A stretch of 64,000 nt of DNA from Halomonas cupida (lineage in GTDB: Bacteria; Pseudomonadota; Gammaproteobacteria; Pseudomonadales; Halomonadaceae). Positions 1-8,797 of this stretch are shown here, piece by piece. The number at the start of each line of letters is the position of its first letter. Position 1 is the stretch's first letter. Both the position numbers and the translations under genes were made by a program. Where the stretch lies: the NCBI RefSeq assembly GCF_900142755.1, contig NZ_FRCA01000002.1:186001-250000 (forward strand). The letters run 5' to 3'. The notes below the pieces were generated by a model, which was not told where the DNA came from, did not search any database, and worked only from the letters and a program-made list of their open reading frames with translations.

Positions 1-892
1 CGGCCTCACGACCAAAATCCTCGGCGGGCTGGGCAATGGTGGTAATTGGCGGGTCGCTGTAGCGTGCAAAGGAGATGTCATCGAAGCCCGCCACCGAGAT
101 ATCCTCGGGAACACGCAGGCCGGCCTCCTTGAGACGCTTGATGGCGCCAATGGCCATTTCGTCATTCTCACAGAAGATCGCTGTTGGGCGTTGGCGCTGC
201 TCCAGCAGCGACGCTACTGCGCGATACCCGGAAGCCAACGAGAAATCCCCGGGGCAGATCAGCTTCTCATCCGGCGGAATCCCTGCATCCTCCAACGCTT
301 CCTGATAGCCGCGTAGTCGGTCACGGGTCAAGGGGCTCAGGCGCGGCCCCTTGATCATGCCGATACGGCGATGCCCCAGTTGAACCAGGTGCTCAGTCAT
401 TACGCGGGCTGCAGCGCGATTGTCCAGGTGTACGCGGGGGCAGAGCGCGTCGTCCATGACCTCACAGGCATTGACCATGGGGAGGGGGTCGAGGCTCTGC
501 TGATCATCAAACGGATAGAAGGCCCGCAGCTGGATGATGCCATCTGCCTGGCGGTTGGTGACCATGGCGGCATAATCGCGCTCGGCCTGCTCATCGGCCA
601 TGGTATTGCACAACAACACGGCATACCCCTGCCGACTGGCCGCTTCCTGAATGCCACTGATCACCCGTGCAAAGAAGGTATTGGCAACCGTTGGCACCAG
701 CACGACGAGATTACGGGTCCGCTGGGAGCGGAACTGGACAGCGGTCATGTTGGGACGGTACCCACTACGCTCGACAGCGGCCAGAACACGCTCCCGGGTC
801 TCGGGGGACACGACATCCGGCGACTTCAATGCTCGAGAGACTGTCGCGACCGACACGCCAGCCATCTCCGCCACCTTGCGTATATTGGTCAT
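1..892 (-). CDS. LacI family transcriptional regulator (3' end beyond window)
   Basis: DNA-binding repressor of the LacI/GalR family; about 297 residues are visible and the last few tens lie outside the window. The N-terminus reads MTNIRKVAEMAGVSVATVSR, a typical helix-turn-helix and hinge start. The periplasmic-binding-protein-like effector domain follows, with the family segments LGHRRIGMIKGP and AIFCENDEMAIGAIKRL and, near the visible end, VAGFDDISFARYSDPPITT. The gene is divergent from a dehydrogenase/isomerase/transporter cassette, so it probably represses that operon and responds to a sugar or polyol. A 16-bp palindrome lies between the two. The start is the only in-frame ATG before the HTH. 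Family assignment is firm; the effector is unknown. Confidence 0.93.
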   Translation of the reverse strand, partial: MTNIRKVAEMAGVSVATVSRALKSPDVVSPETRERVLAAVERSGYRPNMTAVQFRSQRTRNLVVLVPTVANTFFARVISGIQEAASRQGYAVLLCNTMADEQAERDYAAMVTNRQADGIIQLRAFYPFDDQQSLDPLPMVNACEVMDDALCPRVHLDNRAAARVMTEHLVQLGHRRIGMIKGPRLSPLTRDRLRGYQEALEDAGIPPDEKLICPGDFSLASGYRAVASLLEQRQRPTAIFCENDEMAIGAIKRLKEAGLRVPEDISVAGFDDISFARYSDPPITTIAQPAEDFGREA

Positions 893-1224
893 ACTCGCAG
901 TCTCTTTTCCTCACTTGCGCTCGAATATTGGGTTGCCCAAGACATACAGTCTAATTCAAGTCAGACTTTGCAACAGTTTTCAATGCGTTGAACCTTCTCT
1001 TCAGATAACGGCAACCTCCAACCGTTGGAGGCCCTCTCCTCCTCAAGCCTGAATGGCCGGCCCGAAAGAGACGTGAAATCAATCCTCTGACATCAGGTCA
1101 CGACTTAGGTCGCATTGTTCCGCACCAGTATCCGTTACATGATTTGGGCACGAACCAATGTAACCGGTTACATCGACCAATTTCCATGGTCAATTGAATA
1201 CTCTTGTACATACCCGGAGGTCCC
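893..1224. other. Divergent intergenic region, LacI gene / Gfo-Idh gene
   Basis: No gene is supported here. The region must hold both divergent promoters. Its one clear element is the 16-bp palindrome listed separately. A looser inverted repeat, AGTCT and AGACT around 945-965, lies nearer the LacI gene. No terminator was seen. Confidence 0.5.
1158..1173. promoter_or_regulatory. LacI-type operator palindrome
   Basis: ATGTAACCGGTTACAT is a perfect 16-bp palindrome with a central CG, the usual form of LacI/GalR operators. It lies 52 bp before the Gfo/Idh start codon, where a repressor would block the catabolic operon. Assignment to the adjacent LacI-family protein is inferred from position. Confidence 0.72.
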
Positions 1225-2400
1225 ATGAGTGATGCTCCCTTTCGCCGCATCCGGTACGGAATGGTCGGCGGCGGAGAAGGCGCCTTCATCGGCCAGGTCC
1301 ATCGCATGGCCGCAGCCCTGGATGGTGAGTTCGAGCTGGTCTGTGGCAGCTTCAGTCGTGATGCCGACAACAATAGCCGCAGTGGCATTCGTTGTGCCAT
1401 CGACAATAGCCGAGTCTACGCCAGTTGGCAGCAGATGTTCGAAGCTGAATCTGCCCTGCCCGCCGACCAGCGCATGGAAATGGTCGCCGTAGTCACCCCC
1501 AACCACCTCCATGTTCCTGTCAGTCTGGCGGCACTCGAAGCTGGCTTTCATGTCTTCTGCGAGAAGCCGCTGGCCCGCGATCTCGACGAAGCCAGCGGTC
1601 TGCAGGCAGCTCTTTCTGCCAGTCACCGCGTCTTCGGTCTCGCCCATACCTACCTGGGCTACCCTCTAGTGTGGCAAGCACGAGAGCTGGTTCGCCAGGG
1701 CCGTCTCGGTGCGCTACGCAAGATCCATGTCGAGTATCCCCAGGGATGGCTCGGCACCCAACTGGAAGCCGATGGCCACCGCCAGGCGGCCTGGCGTACT
1801 GATCCGGCACTGTCCGGCAGCAGCGGCGCCATGGGCGATATCGGCACGCATGCCTTTGGACTCGCCGAGTTTACCTCGGGTCACCATATCGAGCGCCTCT
1901 GTGCTTCACTGTCGATCCATGCACCGGGACGTCAGCTCGACGACGATGGTGACATCCTGTTCCAGACCGCCGAAGGCGCCAGTGGCACGCTGATTGCCAG
2001 CCAGGTCTGTACCGGCGAAGAGAATGGCCTGAAGCTGCGTCTGTATGGTGAGCATGGTGCCCTGGAGTGGCTGCAGCGTGACCCCAATCGTCTGCACCTT
2101 ACCTTGCTCAACAGCCCCCCACAGACATTGCGTGCCGGTATCGACCAGCCCGGTCTCGACGAGGTGGCCCTGGAACGCCTGCGTATTCCCGGCGGACATC
2201 CGGAGGGTTATATCGAGGCCATGGCCAATCTCTACCGAGACATGGCTCGTGCCATACGCGCCGAGCAGGCCGGAGCCGCCACTGGTGTCCCCGGTCTGGC
2301 TGACGGACTGCGCGGTCTGGCGTTCATCGAGACAGTACTCAAGAGCCATGCCAGTGACAGCAAATGGACCACCTTTGTCGATCGGGAGCCCGCACAATGA
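1225..2400 (+). CDS. Gfo/Idh/MocA family oxidoreductase
   Basis: Predicted NAD(P)-dependent sugar or polyol dehydrogenase, 391 aa, cytoplasmic. The N-terminal Rossmann fold carries GGGEGAFIG (about residues 15-23). The family signature EKP follows at about 113-115 (FCEKPLARDL), and the C-terminal substrate domain has the GDIGTHAFGL segment expected around the active site. GGAGG four bases before the ATG sets this start; an upstream in-frame TTG lacks a site. The last codons overlap the next gene by ATGA, so the two are translationally coupled. Inositol-, glucoside- and ketosugar-type dehydrogenases share this architecture, and the substrate cannot be read from sequence. Confidence 0.93.
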   Translation: MSDAPFRRIRYGMVGGGEGAFIGQVHRMAAALDGEFELVCGSFSRDADNNSRSGIRCAIDNSRVYASWQQMFEAESALPADQRMEMVAVVTPNHLHVPVSLAALEAGFHVFCEKPLARDLDEASGLQAALSASHRVFGLAHTYLGYPLVWQARELVRQGRLGALRKIHVEYPQGWLGTQLEADGHRQAAWRTDPALSGSSGAMGDIGTHAFGLAEFTSGHHIERLCASLSIHAPGRQLDDDGDILFQTAEGASGTLIASQVCTGEENGLKLRLYGEHGALEWLQRDPNRLHLTLLNSPPQTLRAGIDQPGLDEVALERLRIPGGHPEGYIEAMANLYRDMARAIRAEQAGAATGVPGLADGLRGLAFIETVLKSHASDSKWTTFVDREPAQ

Positions 2401-3473
2401 CCACTTCCATGCACAACAGCCAGATCAAGGGACCGGCCATCTTCCTTGCTCAGTTCATCGGCGATGAGGCCCCTTTCAACAACCTCGAGAGCATCGCTCA
2501 GTGGGCCGCATCTCAAGGCTATCGAGCCGTTCAGTTACCGACCCTGGACGCCCGCTTCATTGATCTCGAACGGGCCGCCAATAGCCAGGATTACTGCGAC
2601 GAACTCAAGGCTCGCTACGAACAGGCCGGCGTGACCATCAGCGAACTGTCCACCCACCTCCAGGGCCAGTTGGTGGCAGTTCATCCGGCTTTTGACGACC
2701 TGTTCGATGACTTCGCCCCCCCCGAGTTGCGTGGCAAACCACAGCAGCGCCAGGCCTGGGCCGTGGAGCAACTGAAACTTGCGGCACGCGCCAGCCGCCG
2801 CCTTGGGCTCAATGCCCACGCCACTTTCTCCGGCGCCTTGATGTGGCCCTACTTCTATCCCTGGCCACAGCGTCCGGCGGGGCTGATCGAAGAAGGCTTC
2901 AAGGAACTGGCCCGACGTTGGCAGCCAATACTCGAGGTCTTCGATGAAGAAGGCATCGACCTGTGCTTCGAGGTACACGCGGGTGAAGACCTTCACGATG
3001 GCGCCAGCTTCGAGCGTTTCCTCGAGGCGGTGGATCATCATCCCCGCGCCAATCTGCTCTATGACCCCAGTCATTTCATTCTGCAGCAGCTCGACTACCT
3101 GGGCTTCATCGACCGCTATCACGAGCGGATCCGGATGTTCCACGTCAAGGATGCCGAGTATCAATACTCCGCCAGCAGCGGGGTCTACGGGGGTTACCAG
3201 GACTGGCAGGATCGTCCCGGTCGCTTCCGCTCACTGGGCGACGGTCAGGTCGACTTCAGCGCGATCTTCTCGAAGCTGACCCAGTATGGCTTCGATGGCT
3301 GGGCAGTACTCGAATGGGAGTGCTGCCTCAAGGACTCAGCCCAGGGGGCTGCAGAAGGCGCTCCCTTCATCGAGCACCACTTGATTGAACGAGCCACGCA
3401 TAGCTTCGACGACTTTGTCGCCGTCGACGCGAGTCCTGAGCGCAATCGACGCATCCTCGGCCTGACGCCCTGA
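2397..3473 (+). CDS. Sugar phosphate isomerase/epimerase family protein (AP2EC TIM barrel)
   Basis: Xylose-isomerase-like TIM barrel protein of 358 aa, probably a metal-dependent isomerase or epimerase acting before or after the neighbouring dehydrogenase. Metal-site segments of the family are visible: CFEVHAGED, NLLYDPSHF, RMFHVKDAEY and, near the C-terminus, WAVLEWE, giving the usual Glu, Asp, His, Glu ligand set. The start codon overlaps the previous stop (ATGA), so it is the second cistron of the LacI-controlled operon. Such Gfo/Idh plus TIM-barrel pairs are common in inositol and rare-sugar catabolism. The reaction is not determinable here. Confidence 0.9.
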   Translation: MTTSMHNSQIKGPAIFLAQFIGDEAPFNNLESIAQWAASQGYRAVQLPTLDARFIDLERAANSQDYCDELKARYEQAGVTISELSTHLQGQLVAVHPAFDDLFDDFAPPELRGKPQQRQAWAVEQLKLAARASRRLGLNAHATFSGALMWPYFYPWPQRPAGLIEEGFKELARRWQPILEVFDEEGIDLCFEVHAGEDLHDGASFERFLEAVDHHPRANLLYDPSHFILQQLDYLGFIDRYHERIRMFHVKDAEYQYSASSGVYGGYQDWQDRPGRFRSLGDGQVDFSAIFSKLTQYGFDGWAVLEWECCLKDSAQGAAEGAPFIEHHLIERATHSFDDFVAVDASPERNRRILGLTP

Positions 3474-3514
3474 TCTCAACCACCAGAACATCGATCCATC
3501 AGGAGGCACCAACA

Positions 3515-4738
3515 ATGATACGCGCCCGGCTCGGTTTGATGATGTTTCTCGAGTTCTTCATCTGGGGGGGCTGGTTCGTCACCCTGGGAACCTTTCTGGC
3601 CCAGAATCTGAGTGCCACTGGCGGTCAGATCGGCATGGCGTTCTCGACACAATCCTGGGGCGCGATCATCGCGCCCTTCATTATCGGCTTGATCGCCGAC
3701 CGCTACTTTCGGGCGGAACGTATTCTCGGTGTCCTGCATCTGGTCGGTGCAGGCTTGATGTTCTGCCTGTACCAGGCAGAGTCCTTCACCGCCTTCTACC
3801 CGCTGGTACTGGCCTACATGATCCTCTACATGCCGACCCTGGCATTGGTGAACTCGGTGTCCTTCCGTCAGATGGACGATCCGTCCAGGGAGTTCGCCCG
3901 CATACGGGTGTGGGGCACCATCGGCTGGATCGTCGCCGGACTGGCCATCAGCTATCTGTTTGCCTGGGACAGCGGCGAAGCGATTACCGCCGGTGCGCTA
4001 CGCAACACTTTCCTGATGTGCTCACTGGCGTCCCTGCTGCTCGGGCTCTACAGTTTTACCCTGCCGGCCACACCGCCGAAGGCCAATACGGGGCAGTCCG
4101 GCTGGCGTGAGTGGCTGGGACTGGATGCGTTGGCACTGCTCAAGGACCGTAACTATGCGATCTTCTTTGTCGCCTCGATCCTGATCTGCATTCCGCTGGC
4201 GTTCTACTACCAGAACGCCAACCCCTTCCTGGCGGAAATCGGCGTTGCCAATCCCACCGGCAAGATGACCCTCGGGCAGATCTCGGAAGTTCTGTTCATG
4301 CTGCTGCTGCCGGTCTTCATCCACCGCTTCGGTATCAAGATTACGCTGATCGTGGGGATGCTGGCCTGGGCCGTTCGGTACGCGCTGTTCGCCATCGGTG
4401 ATGCCGACTCAGGGATTGCCCTACTGCTGATTGGTATTGCCCTGCATGGCGTCTGTTACGACTTCTTCTTCGTCTCGGGACAGATCTATACCGATGCTCG
4501 TGCCGGAGAGCGTTTCAAGAGCTCCGCCCAGGGCATGATCACGCTCGCTACCTATGGCGTCGGTATGCTGATCGGTTTCTGGATTGCCGGCATGATCACC
4601 GATCACTATGCCACGGCGGAGGGTCATGACTGGTCCGGTATCTGGCAGTTCCCGGCGATCTTCGCCATTGCGGTACTGGTGTTGTTTGCGGTGAGTTTCC
4701 GGGCACGTGCAGCCAACGCTGCACAGAATACTCAGTAA
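3515..4738 (+). CDS. MFS transporter, nucleoside:H+ symporter (NHS) type
   Basis: Polytopic inner-membrane carrier of 407 aa with about 12 hydrophobic segments. The opening RARLGLMMFLEFFIWGGWF, the following GTFLAQ and the cytoplasmic-loop GLIADRYFRAERIL resemble the NupG/XapB group. Members near sugar dehydrogenase genes are often annotated as sugar or polyol permeases. AGGAGG lies a few bases upstream of the ATG. It follows the isomerase gene by 41 bp on the same strand, so it most likely imports the substrate of the cassette. A hairpin terminator lies just after it. Fold is firm; substrate is inferred from context only. Confidence 0.87.
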   Translation: MIRARLGLMMFLEFFIWGGWFVTLGTFLAQNLSATGGQIGMAFSTQSWGAIIAPFIIGLIADRYFRAERILGVLHLVGAGLMFCLYQAESFTAFYPLVLAYMILYMPTLALVNSVSFRQMDDPSREFARIRVWGTIGWIVAGLAISYLFAWDSGEAITAGALRNTFLMCSLASLLLGLYSFTLPATPPKANTGQSGWREWLGLDALALLKDRNYAIFFVASILICIPLAFYYQNANPFLAEIGVANPTGKMTLGQISEVLFMLLLPVFIHRFGIKITLIVGMLAWAVRYALFAIGDADSGIALLLIGIALHGVCYDFFFVSGQIYTDARAGERFKSSAQGMITLATYGVGMLIGFWIAGMITDHYATAEGHDWSGIWQFPAIFAIAVLVLFAVSFRARAANAAQNTQ

Positions 4739-4745
4739 CCCTGCA

Positions 4746-4778
4746 ACTCGGCCATCTCCATCAGGGTGATGGCCGAGT
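4746..4778. terminator. Hairpin terminator between convergent genes
   Basis: ACTCGGCCATC and GATGGCCGAGT form a perfect 11-bp stem around an 11-nt loop, just after the MFS stop codon and before the 3' end of the convergent Gate-domain gene. T-runs are short on both sides. It could serve both strands. Confidence 0.65.
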
Positions 4779-4791
4779 TTGCTGGCCGAGA

Positions 4792-5751
4792 TCAGGACCC
4801 GATGCTGCTATTGCCGAGACGAGTGGGTAGCCAGTGACTCGGCCAGCGAGCCATGATGGCAATGACCACCACCGCGAATAGCAGACGTCCCCACAGTACC
4901 GCCCACAGATCCGCGCCCAGCAGTAATATCAGCAAGGTATCCTCTATCACACTATGGCAGAGGCCTAGAAAGCACAGCGCCAGGACGCTGTCGCGCTTGC
5001 CCATCACCCCGCTATCCACATCACGGATCAGTAGTCCGGCGCCGTACGTCAGCCCCAGAGTTGCCCCGATCACCGTCACATTGGCCGCCGCTCGTCCGAT
5101 ACCGAGCATTCTCAGCAAGGGGGACAGCGCTATGTGGATGACACGCTCGACGCCCATCCGCCGGAGCACGGCGAGCAACGCCATCAAGGCGAGGATGATC
5201 AGGAAGATCATTACCAGGGCCTCGAGTTGATTGACCAGCCAACCAGCCAACCCCGGGGCAGCCGGCTCTGGTCGCCATACCAGTTCGGTCGGCCGTGGAT
5301 CATCGCCCACCAGGCGATAGCAAGCACCCAGCAGTAAGGCAAACAGCAGCGCGCCTCCCAGACGCAGGACAATAGTCGCCCACCATGGTACCCCTGCCCG
5401 CCTGGCCACAGCGCCTTCCACCGGTATCGAGTGTCCGATCAGCAGTAGTGCGCTGAACACGGTGATCTGTTCCACGCTGAGTGACATGCCACCCGCTATC
5501 TCGAAGAACACCACCAGCCCGGTGAAGATATTGGTCAACAAGGTCGCGGCCCAGGCGATACCCAACTCCGGCGGCAATCCCAACAGTTGCATCAATGGCG
5601 CCAACAGGTGGCCCAACCAGACCGTCGCCCCAAGCTCATCGAGAATCTTCACCACAATCAGCGCCGGTACCAGCACCTTCAGCAAGGCGGTATAGACTCG
5701 CAATACATCTATCAAGAACCGGCGTGCAGAACCCACAACATTGGATGACAT
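4792..5751 (-). CDS. Nucleoside recognition (Gate) domain membrane protein
   Basis: Integral membrane protein of 319 aa with two related halves, each with several hydrophobic helices, as in the SpmA/SpmB-like Gate family. Visible segments include the helix-breaking LTNIFTGLVVFFEIAGGMS and, in the second half, GATLGLTYGAGLLIRD and FLGLCHSVIEDTLLI. The conserved small-residue and acidic positions in these are typical of the family. The start chosen (MSSNVVGSARRF) follows a GGGGCGG stretch; a longer in-frame extension has no site. The gene stands alone, convergent with the MFS gene and divergent from the Lrp gene. Physiological role is unknown; transport is inferred from the fold. Confidence 0.85.
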   Translation of the reverse strand: MSSNVVGSARRFLIDVLRVYTALLKVLVPALIVVKILDELGATVWLGHLLAPLMQLLGLPPELGIAWAATLLTNIFTGLVVFFEIAGGMSLSVEQITVFSALLLIGHSIPVEGAVARRAGVPWWATIVLRLGGALLFALLLGACYRLVGDDPRPTELVWRPEPAAPGLAGWLVNQLEALVMIFLIILALMALLAVLRRMGVERVIHIALSPLLRMLGIGRAAANVTVIGATLGLTYGAGLLIRDVDSGVMGKRDSVLALCFLGLCHSVIEDTLLILLLGADLWAVLWGRLLFAVVVIAIMARWPSHWLPTRLGNSSIGS

Positions 5752-5972
5752 ACCGCCCCGATCTCCAATAATCAACGATAACCAATGGTACCAATGAGGC
5801 TGCAAAATCTTCTGTCAAATACCTTATTTACGACATATCTTGTATCGTTGTGATGCCATGAAAGTGCAGATTATTGATTTCAGCGACGAAAGCAGGCATT
5901 GAGATACCAGCAGAAGCCAGGAGCACACCAGAGCAACACTCGTAGCTCGCGACCCACATGGACGTGGGAAGT

Positions 5973-6001
5973 GCCCATGTTCGTCGGGAACGAACATGGG
6001 C
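5973..6001. promoter_or_regulatory. Perfect 11-bp inverted repeat
   Basis: GCCCATGTTCG and CGAACATGGGC pair perfectly around a 7-nt loop. A smaller hairpin, CCCAC-6-GTGGG, precedes it at 5953-5968. There is no T-run on either strand, so this is more likely a protein-binding site or an RNA structure than a simple terminator. It abuts the heptamer array. Confidence 0.5.
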
Positions 6002-6002
6002 C

Positions 6003-6051
6003 AGCTCGTAGCTCGTAGCTCGTAGCTCATAGCTCATAGCTCATAGCTCAT
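6003..6051. repeat. Heptamer tandem array, 7 units
   Basis: Three copies of AGCTCGT followed by four of AGCTCAT, 49 bp in all, uninterrupted. The array ends five bases before the GAGG of the Lrp-family gene, so it lies in that gene's leader or promoter. A related array lies at 33001-33077 before nasT. Confidence 0.95.
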
Positions 6052-6068
6052 CACTTGAGGATGCCGTC

Positions 6069-6527
6069 ATGGATGCGATCGACCAACGCCTACTGACCCA
6101 ATTGCAGCAGGACGCCAGCCTCACCAATCAGGCATTGGCAGATACCGTGGGACTATCCCCTTCCGCCTGTCTCAAGCGCGTCAAGCGACTGTGGAGCAGC
6201 GGCATCATCGAGCGCCAGGTGGTGCTGGTCAATCCCGCTGCGGTGGGGCTCTGTATGCATATGGTGGTTGAGGTCACCATGGAGAGGGACCGCAAGGATC
6301 TCTATGCCCGCTTTCTGAAACGGGCGACGGCGATCCAGGAGGTCAAGCAGTGCTATCAGGTCACCGGGGAAATCGACTTCGTGCTGATCGTCGAAGTCCC
6401 CGACATGGATGCCTATGATCGTTTCTGCGACGAACTGCTCTACGCCGACGACAATGTCAGGAAGTTCCGCACGCTGATTTCCCGCGACCGCAAGAAATTC
6501 GATACCGCCATCCACCTGCTTCGATGA
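6069..6527 (+). CDS. Lrp/AsnC family transcriptional regulator
   Basis: Feast/famine regulator of normal length, 152 aa. The N-terminal winged HTH is recognisable in DAIDQRLLTQLQQDASLTNQ followed by GLSPSACLKRVKRLWSSGII. The C-terminal RAM domain (about 70-150) includes the CYQVTGEIDFVLIVEV segment that binds amino acid effectors in the family. The gene begins after GAGG and immediately after a heptamer array. The nearest neighbour is a convergent MFS carrier whose stop is 12 bp away, so a target relationship is possible but not shown. The effector is unknown. Confidence 0.94.
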   Translation: MDAIDQRLLTQLQQDASLTNQALADTVGLSPSACLKRVKRLWSSGIIERQVVLVNPAAVGLCMHMVVEVTMERDRKDLYARFLKRATAIQEVKQCYQVTGEIDFVLIVEVPDMDAYDRFCDELLYADDNVRKFRTLISRDRKKFDTAIHLLR

Positions 6528-6539
6528 CGCGGAGCAAGC

Positions 6540-7766
6540 CTATGCAGCTACTGCACGTGGCGTCGCTTCAGTCTCCCGAATTGGCCAATGCAACGCCATG
6601 GCTACCAGACTCATCGCCACCCCGCTCCACCACAGCCCGGCATAGCTTCCCGTGTTTTCGTACAACCAACCGCCCAGCCATACGCCGGTGAAACTGCCTA
6701 CCTGGTGACCGAAGAACACGACGCCATAGAGCGTTGCCATGTAGCGTGTACCAAACATGGCAGCGACCAGGCCAGTAGTTGGCGGCACCGTAGCCAGCCA
6801 CAACAGCCCCATTACGCAACTGAATACCAGCACGGAAGCCAGACTGAGGGGTAACAGCATGAACGCAACTATCGCTACCGCGCGACCGGCATAGATCATG
6901 ATCAACACCAGGCGCATCGAAACTCGACCGGAAATTGCTCCTGACGCCAGAGAGCCCACCACATTGCATAGCCCAATCAGGCTGATCGACCAGGCTCCGA
7001 CCGCCGGGTCGAAGCCCGCATCCCCAAGGAAAGCCGGCATGTGCACGGTGATGAAAGCGACATGGTAGCCACAGACAAAGAAGCCCAGCGTCAACAGCCA
7101 ATAGGAAAGATGCCCACGAGCCAGTGTCAAAGTCTCACTGAAGCCACGTTCCCCAGCCTTGCCAGCCCCGGCCTCTATCTGGCGCGCCGCTAGAGGCATG
7201 GCCAGTAACGCCATGAGCAAGGCCATCAAGGCCATTACATGCAAGGCACCAGCCCAACCAAAGGCCTCCATCAAGCGCTGGGCCACCGGTACCAGCAGAA
7301 ACTGCCCCATGGAGCCCGCAGCGGTTCCTACGCCCAGCACCAATTGACGTTGCTCGGGCGCTACCGCTCTGGCCATGGCCGGTAATACGATGCCAAACGC
7401 CGTACCAGCGACTCCGGCTCCCACCAGCAGACCAGCACCGCTGTGCAGAGCCCATATTTCGCTGACACCCCCAGTCATCCACATTCCCAGCGCATAAAGC
7501 ACACTGCCCACGACCAGCACACGGGCATTGCCGAAGCGGTCTGCCAGTCCTCCTGCGAGAATGGCAATGGTTCCCCAGGCGAGATTCTGGATGGCCAACG
7601 CGAGGCCGATGATATCCCTCCCCCAGCCGTTGGCCTCGCTGATCGGAGAGACAAACAGTCCGAAGCTGGAACGCAGACCGAAGGACATCATCAGCAGCAC
7701 ACAACCACTGACGATAAGCAGTAGGTTGGCAGGAGAAATTCGATTTTTCATGGTGGCTGGCTGCAT
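6540..7766 (-). CDS. MFS transporter
   Basis: Major facilitator of 408 aa with about 12 membrane segments. Between the second and third helices the family motif appears as GGLADRFGNARVLV. Near the middle is GFFVCGYHVAFITVHMPAFL, which resembles oxalate/formate-antiporter-like and other organic-acid MFS carriers. The start MQPATMKNRIS is set by AAGGAG eight bases upstream; an ATG seven codons earlier has none. The gene diverges from a LysR-type regulator, the usual arrangement of a regulator and its target. Substrate is unknown. Confidence 0.88.
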   Translation of the reverse strand: MQPATMKNRISPANLLLIVSGCVLLMMSFGLRSSFGLFVSPISEANGWGRDIIGLALAIQNLAWGTIAILAGGLADRFGNARVLVVGSVLYALGMWMTGGVSEIWALHSGAGLLVGAGVAGTAFGIVLPAMARAVAPEQRQLVLGVGTAAGSMGQFLLVPVAQRLMEAFGWAGALHVMALMALLMALLAMPLAARQIEAGAGKAGERGFSETLTLARGHLSYWLLTLGFFVCGYHVAFITVHMPAFLGDAGFDPAVGAWSISLIGLCNVVGSLASGAISGRVSMRLVLIMIYAGRAVAIVAFMLLPLSLASVLVFSCVMGLLWLATVPPTTGLVAAMFGTRYMATLYGVVFFGHQVGSFTGVWLGGWLYENTGSYAGLWWSGVAMSLVAMALHWPIRETEATPRAVAA

Positions 7767-7870
7767 GAAGCAGACTCCTTGCATCAATCGATAGTTGCCT
7801 CATGATCAGGAAAGTGCTGGCATACAGACAAATCAATTCTTTCTCTCCCATGAAGGAGAAATTCTCTCTC

Positions 7871-8770
7871 ATGAGCCAGCCGCCATTGAAGGCCATACAG
7901 TGTTTCTGCATTGCCGCCCAACATCTCAGCTTCAAGCAGGCAGCACAGGACCTGGCCGTCACCTCGGGTGCTGTCAGTCAGCAGGTACGTCTATTGGAAA
8001 ACTGGCTGGGATTTGCGCTGTTCCACAGGCGAACACGCTCCATCGAATTGACTGACGCAGGACACGCCTATTACCGGAGCATGGCGCCGCTGATGGGTGA
8101 TCTGATCAATATCAGCCGCTCAGTCAAGCAGGTGAACCGAACTCAGGTGGTGAGGCTCGGCATGCCTCCGTCCTTTGCCATGATGTGCATCGGCCGACAT
8201 CTACCAGCGTTGCGCCAGCAGCACCCACATATCGAGCTGCGTATACAGGCCTCCGCTGTCCTGCATTCTGTCGAGGATAGTGGCGCCGACCTGGCCGTGC
8301 GCTATCTGCCCCATCCCGACCCGGCACTGGATTGCACGCTACTGTATGAACTCGATGTGTTTCCGGTATGCAGTCCCGACTACCTGGATACCCACGCCGC
8401 CCTGACCAACGGGCGCCTGGATGGTGTAACGCTGATCCACGATATCCTTCATCAGGACTGGCACCGACTGATTCATTGTGGAGCGCTTTCGGCTGAAAAC
8501 ACCATGGGCCTGCACTGTGATCAATCACAGTTGGCTCTACAGGCTGCAGAACAGGGGCTGGGACTGGCCTTGAGCGACCGTGTCATGGCAGGCGATGCTC
8601 TCAGCTCCGGACGGCTGGTCAAGCCACTGAATCTACACATGGCCGCTCGACGTAACCTATACCTGGTGCATCGCCGTAGCGCACCGATCACAGCAGCGAC
8701 ATGCCACGTCAAACGCTGGTTGTTGGACTCGTTACAGGACGAGGGAATCGCAACACCGCCAGCTCCATGA
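7871..8770 (+). CDS. LysR family transcriptional regulator (GcvA-like)
   Basis: LysR-type regulator, 299 aa. The N-terminal HTH reads PPLKAIQCFCIAAQHLSFKQ with the recognition stretch AVTSGAVSQQVRLLENWLG, followed by a C-terminal effector domain. The GAVSQQVRLLE wording is typical of the GcvA subgroup. The ATG beginning MSQPPLKA is chosen because the family starts just before the HTH; GGAGA lies about 12 bases upstream. Earlier in-frame ATGs at 7850 and 7802 would only add a charged leader. Divergent from the MFS gene, which it probably controls. Confidence 0.92.
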   Translation: MSQPPLKAIQCFCIAAQHLSFKQAAQDLAVTSGAVSQQVRLLENWLGFALFHRRTRSIELTDAGHAYYRSMAPLMGDLINISRSVKQVNRTQVVRLGMPPSFAMMCIGRHLPALRQQHPHIELRIQASAVLHSVEDSGADLAVRYLPHPDPALDCTLLYELDVFPVCSPDYLDTHAALTNGRLDGVTLIHDILHQDWHRLIHCGALSAENTMGLHCDQSQLALQAAEQGLGLALSDRVMAGDALSSGRLVKPLNLHMAARRNLYLVHRRSAPITAATCHVKRWLLDSLQDEGIATPPAP

Positions 8771-8797
8771 ACGCGATGTCATCCATGGACAGGCGCC

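Larger units (their letters stand above)
5752..6068. other. Repeat- and hairpin-rich divergent intergenic region
   Basis: No gene is supported. From 5953 the DNA holds two successive perfect hairpins and then a seven-unit heptamer array ending five bases before the Lrp ribosome-binding site. Open frames on the minus strand here only translate the array into a seven-residue periodic peptide and are not credible genes. A single extra heptamer copy occurs near 5940. Confidence 0.6.

Noticed and set aside
371-991. Plus-strand frames near the left end
   Set aside because: They are antisense to the LacI-family gene, which has clear HTH and effector-domain homology through the same bases.
5824-6037. 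Minus-strand frames encoding a periodic SYELRAT peptide
   Set aside because: They are only the translation of the heptamer array; a 7-bp repeat gives a 7-residue period in every open frame. No ribosome-binding site or domain.
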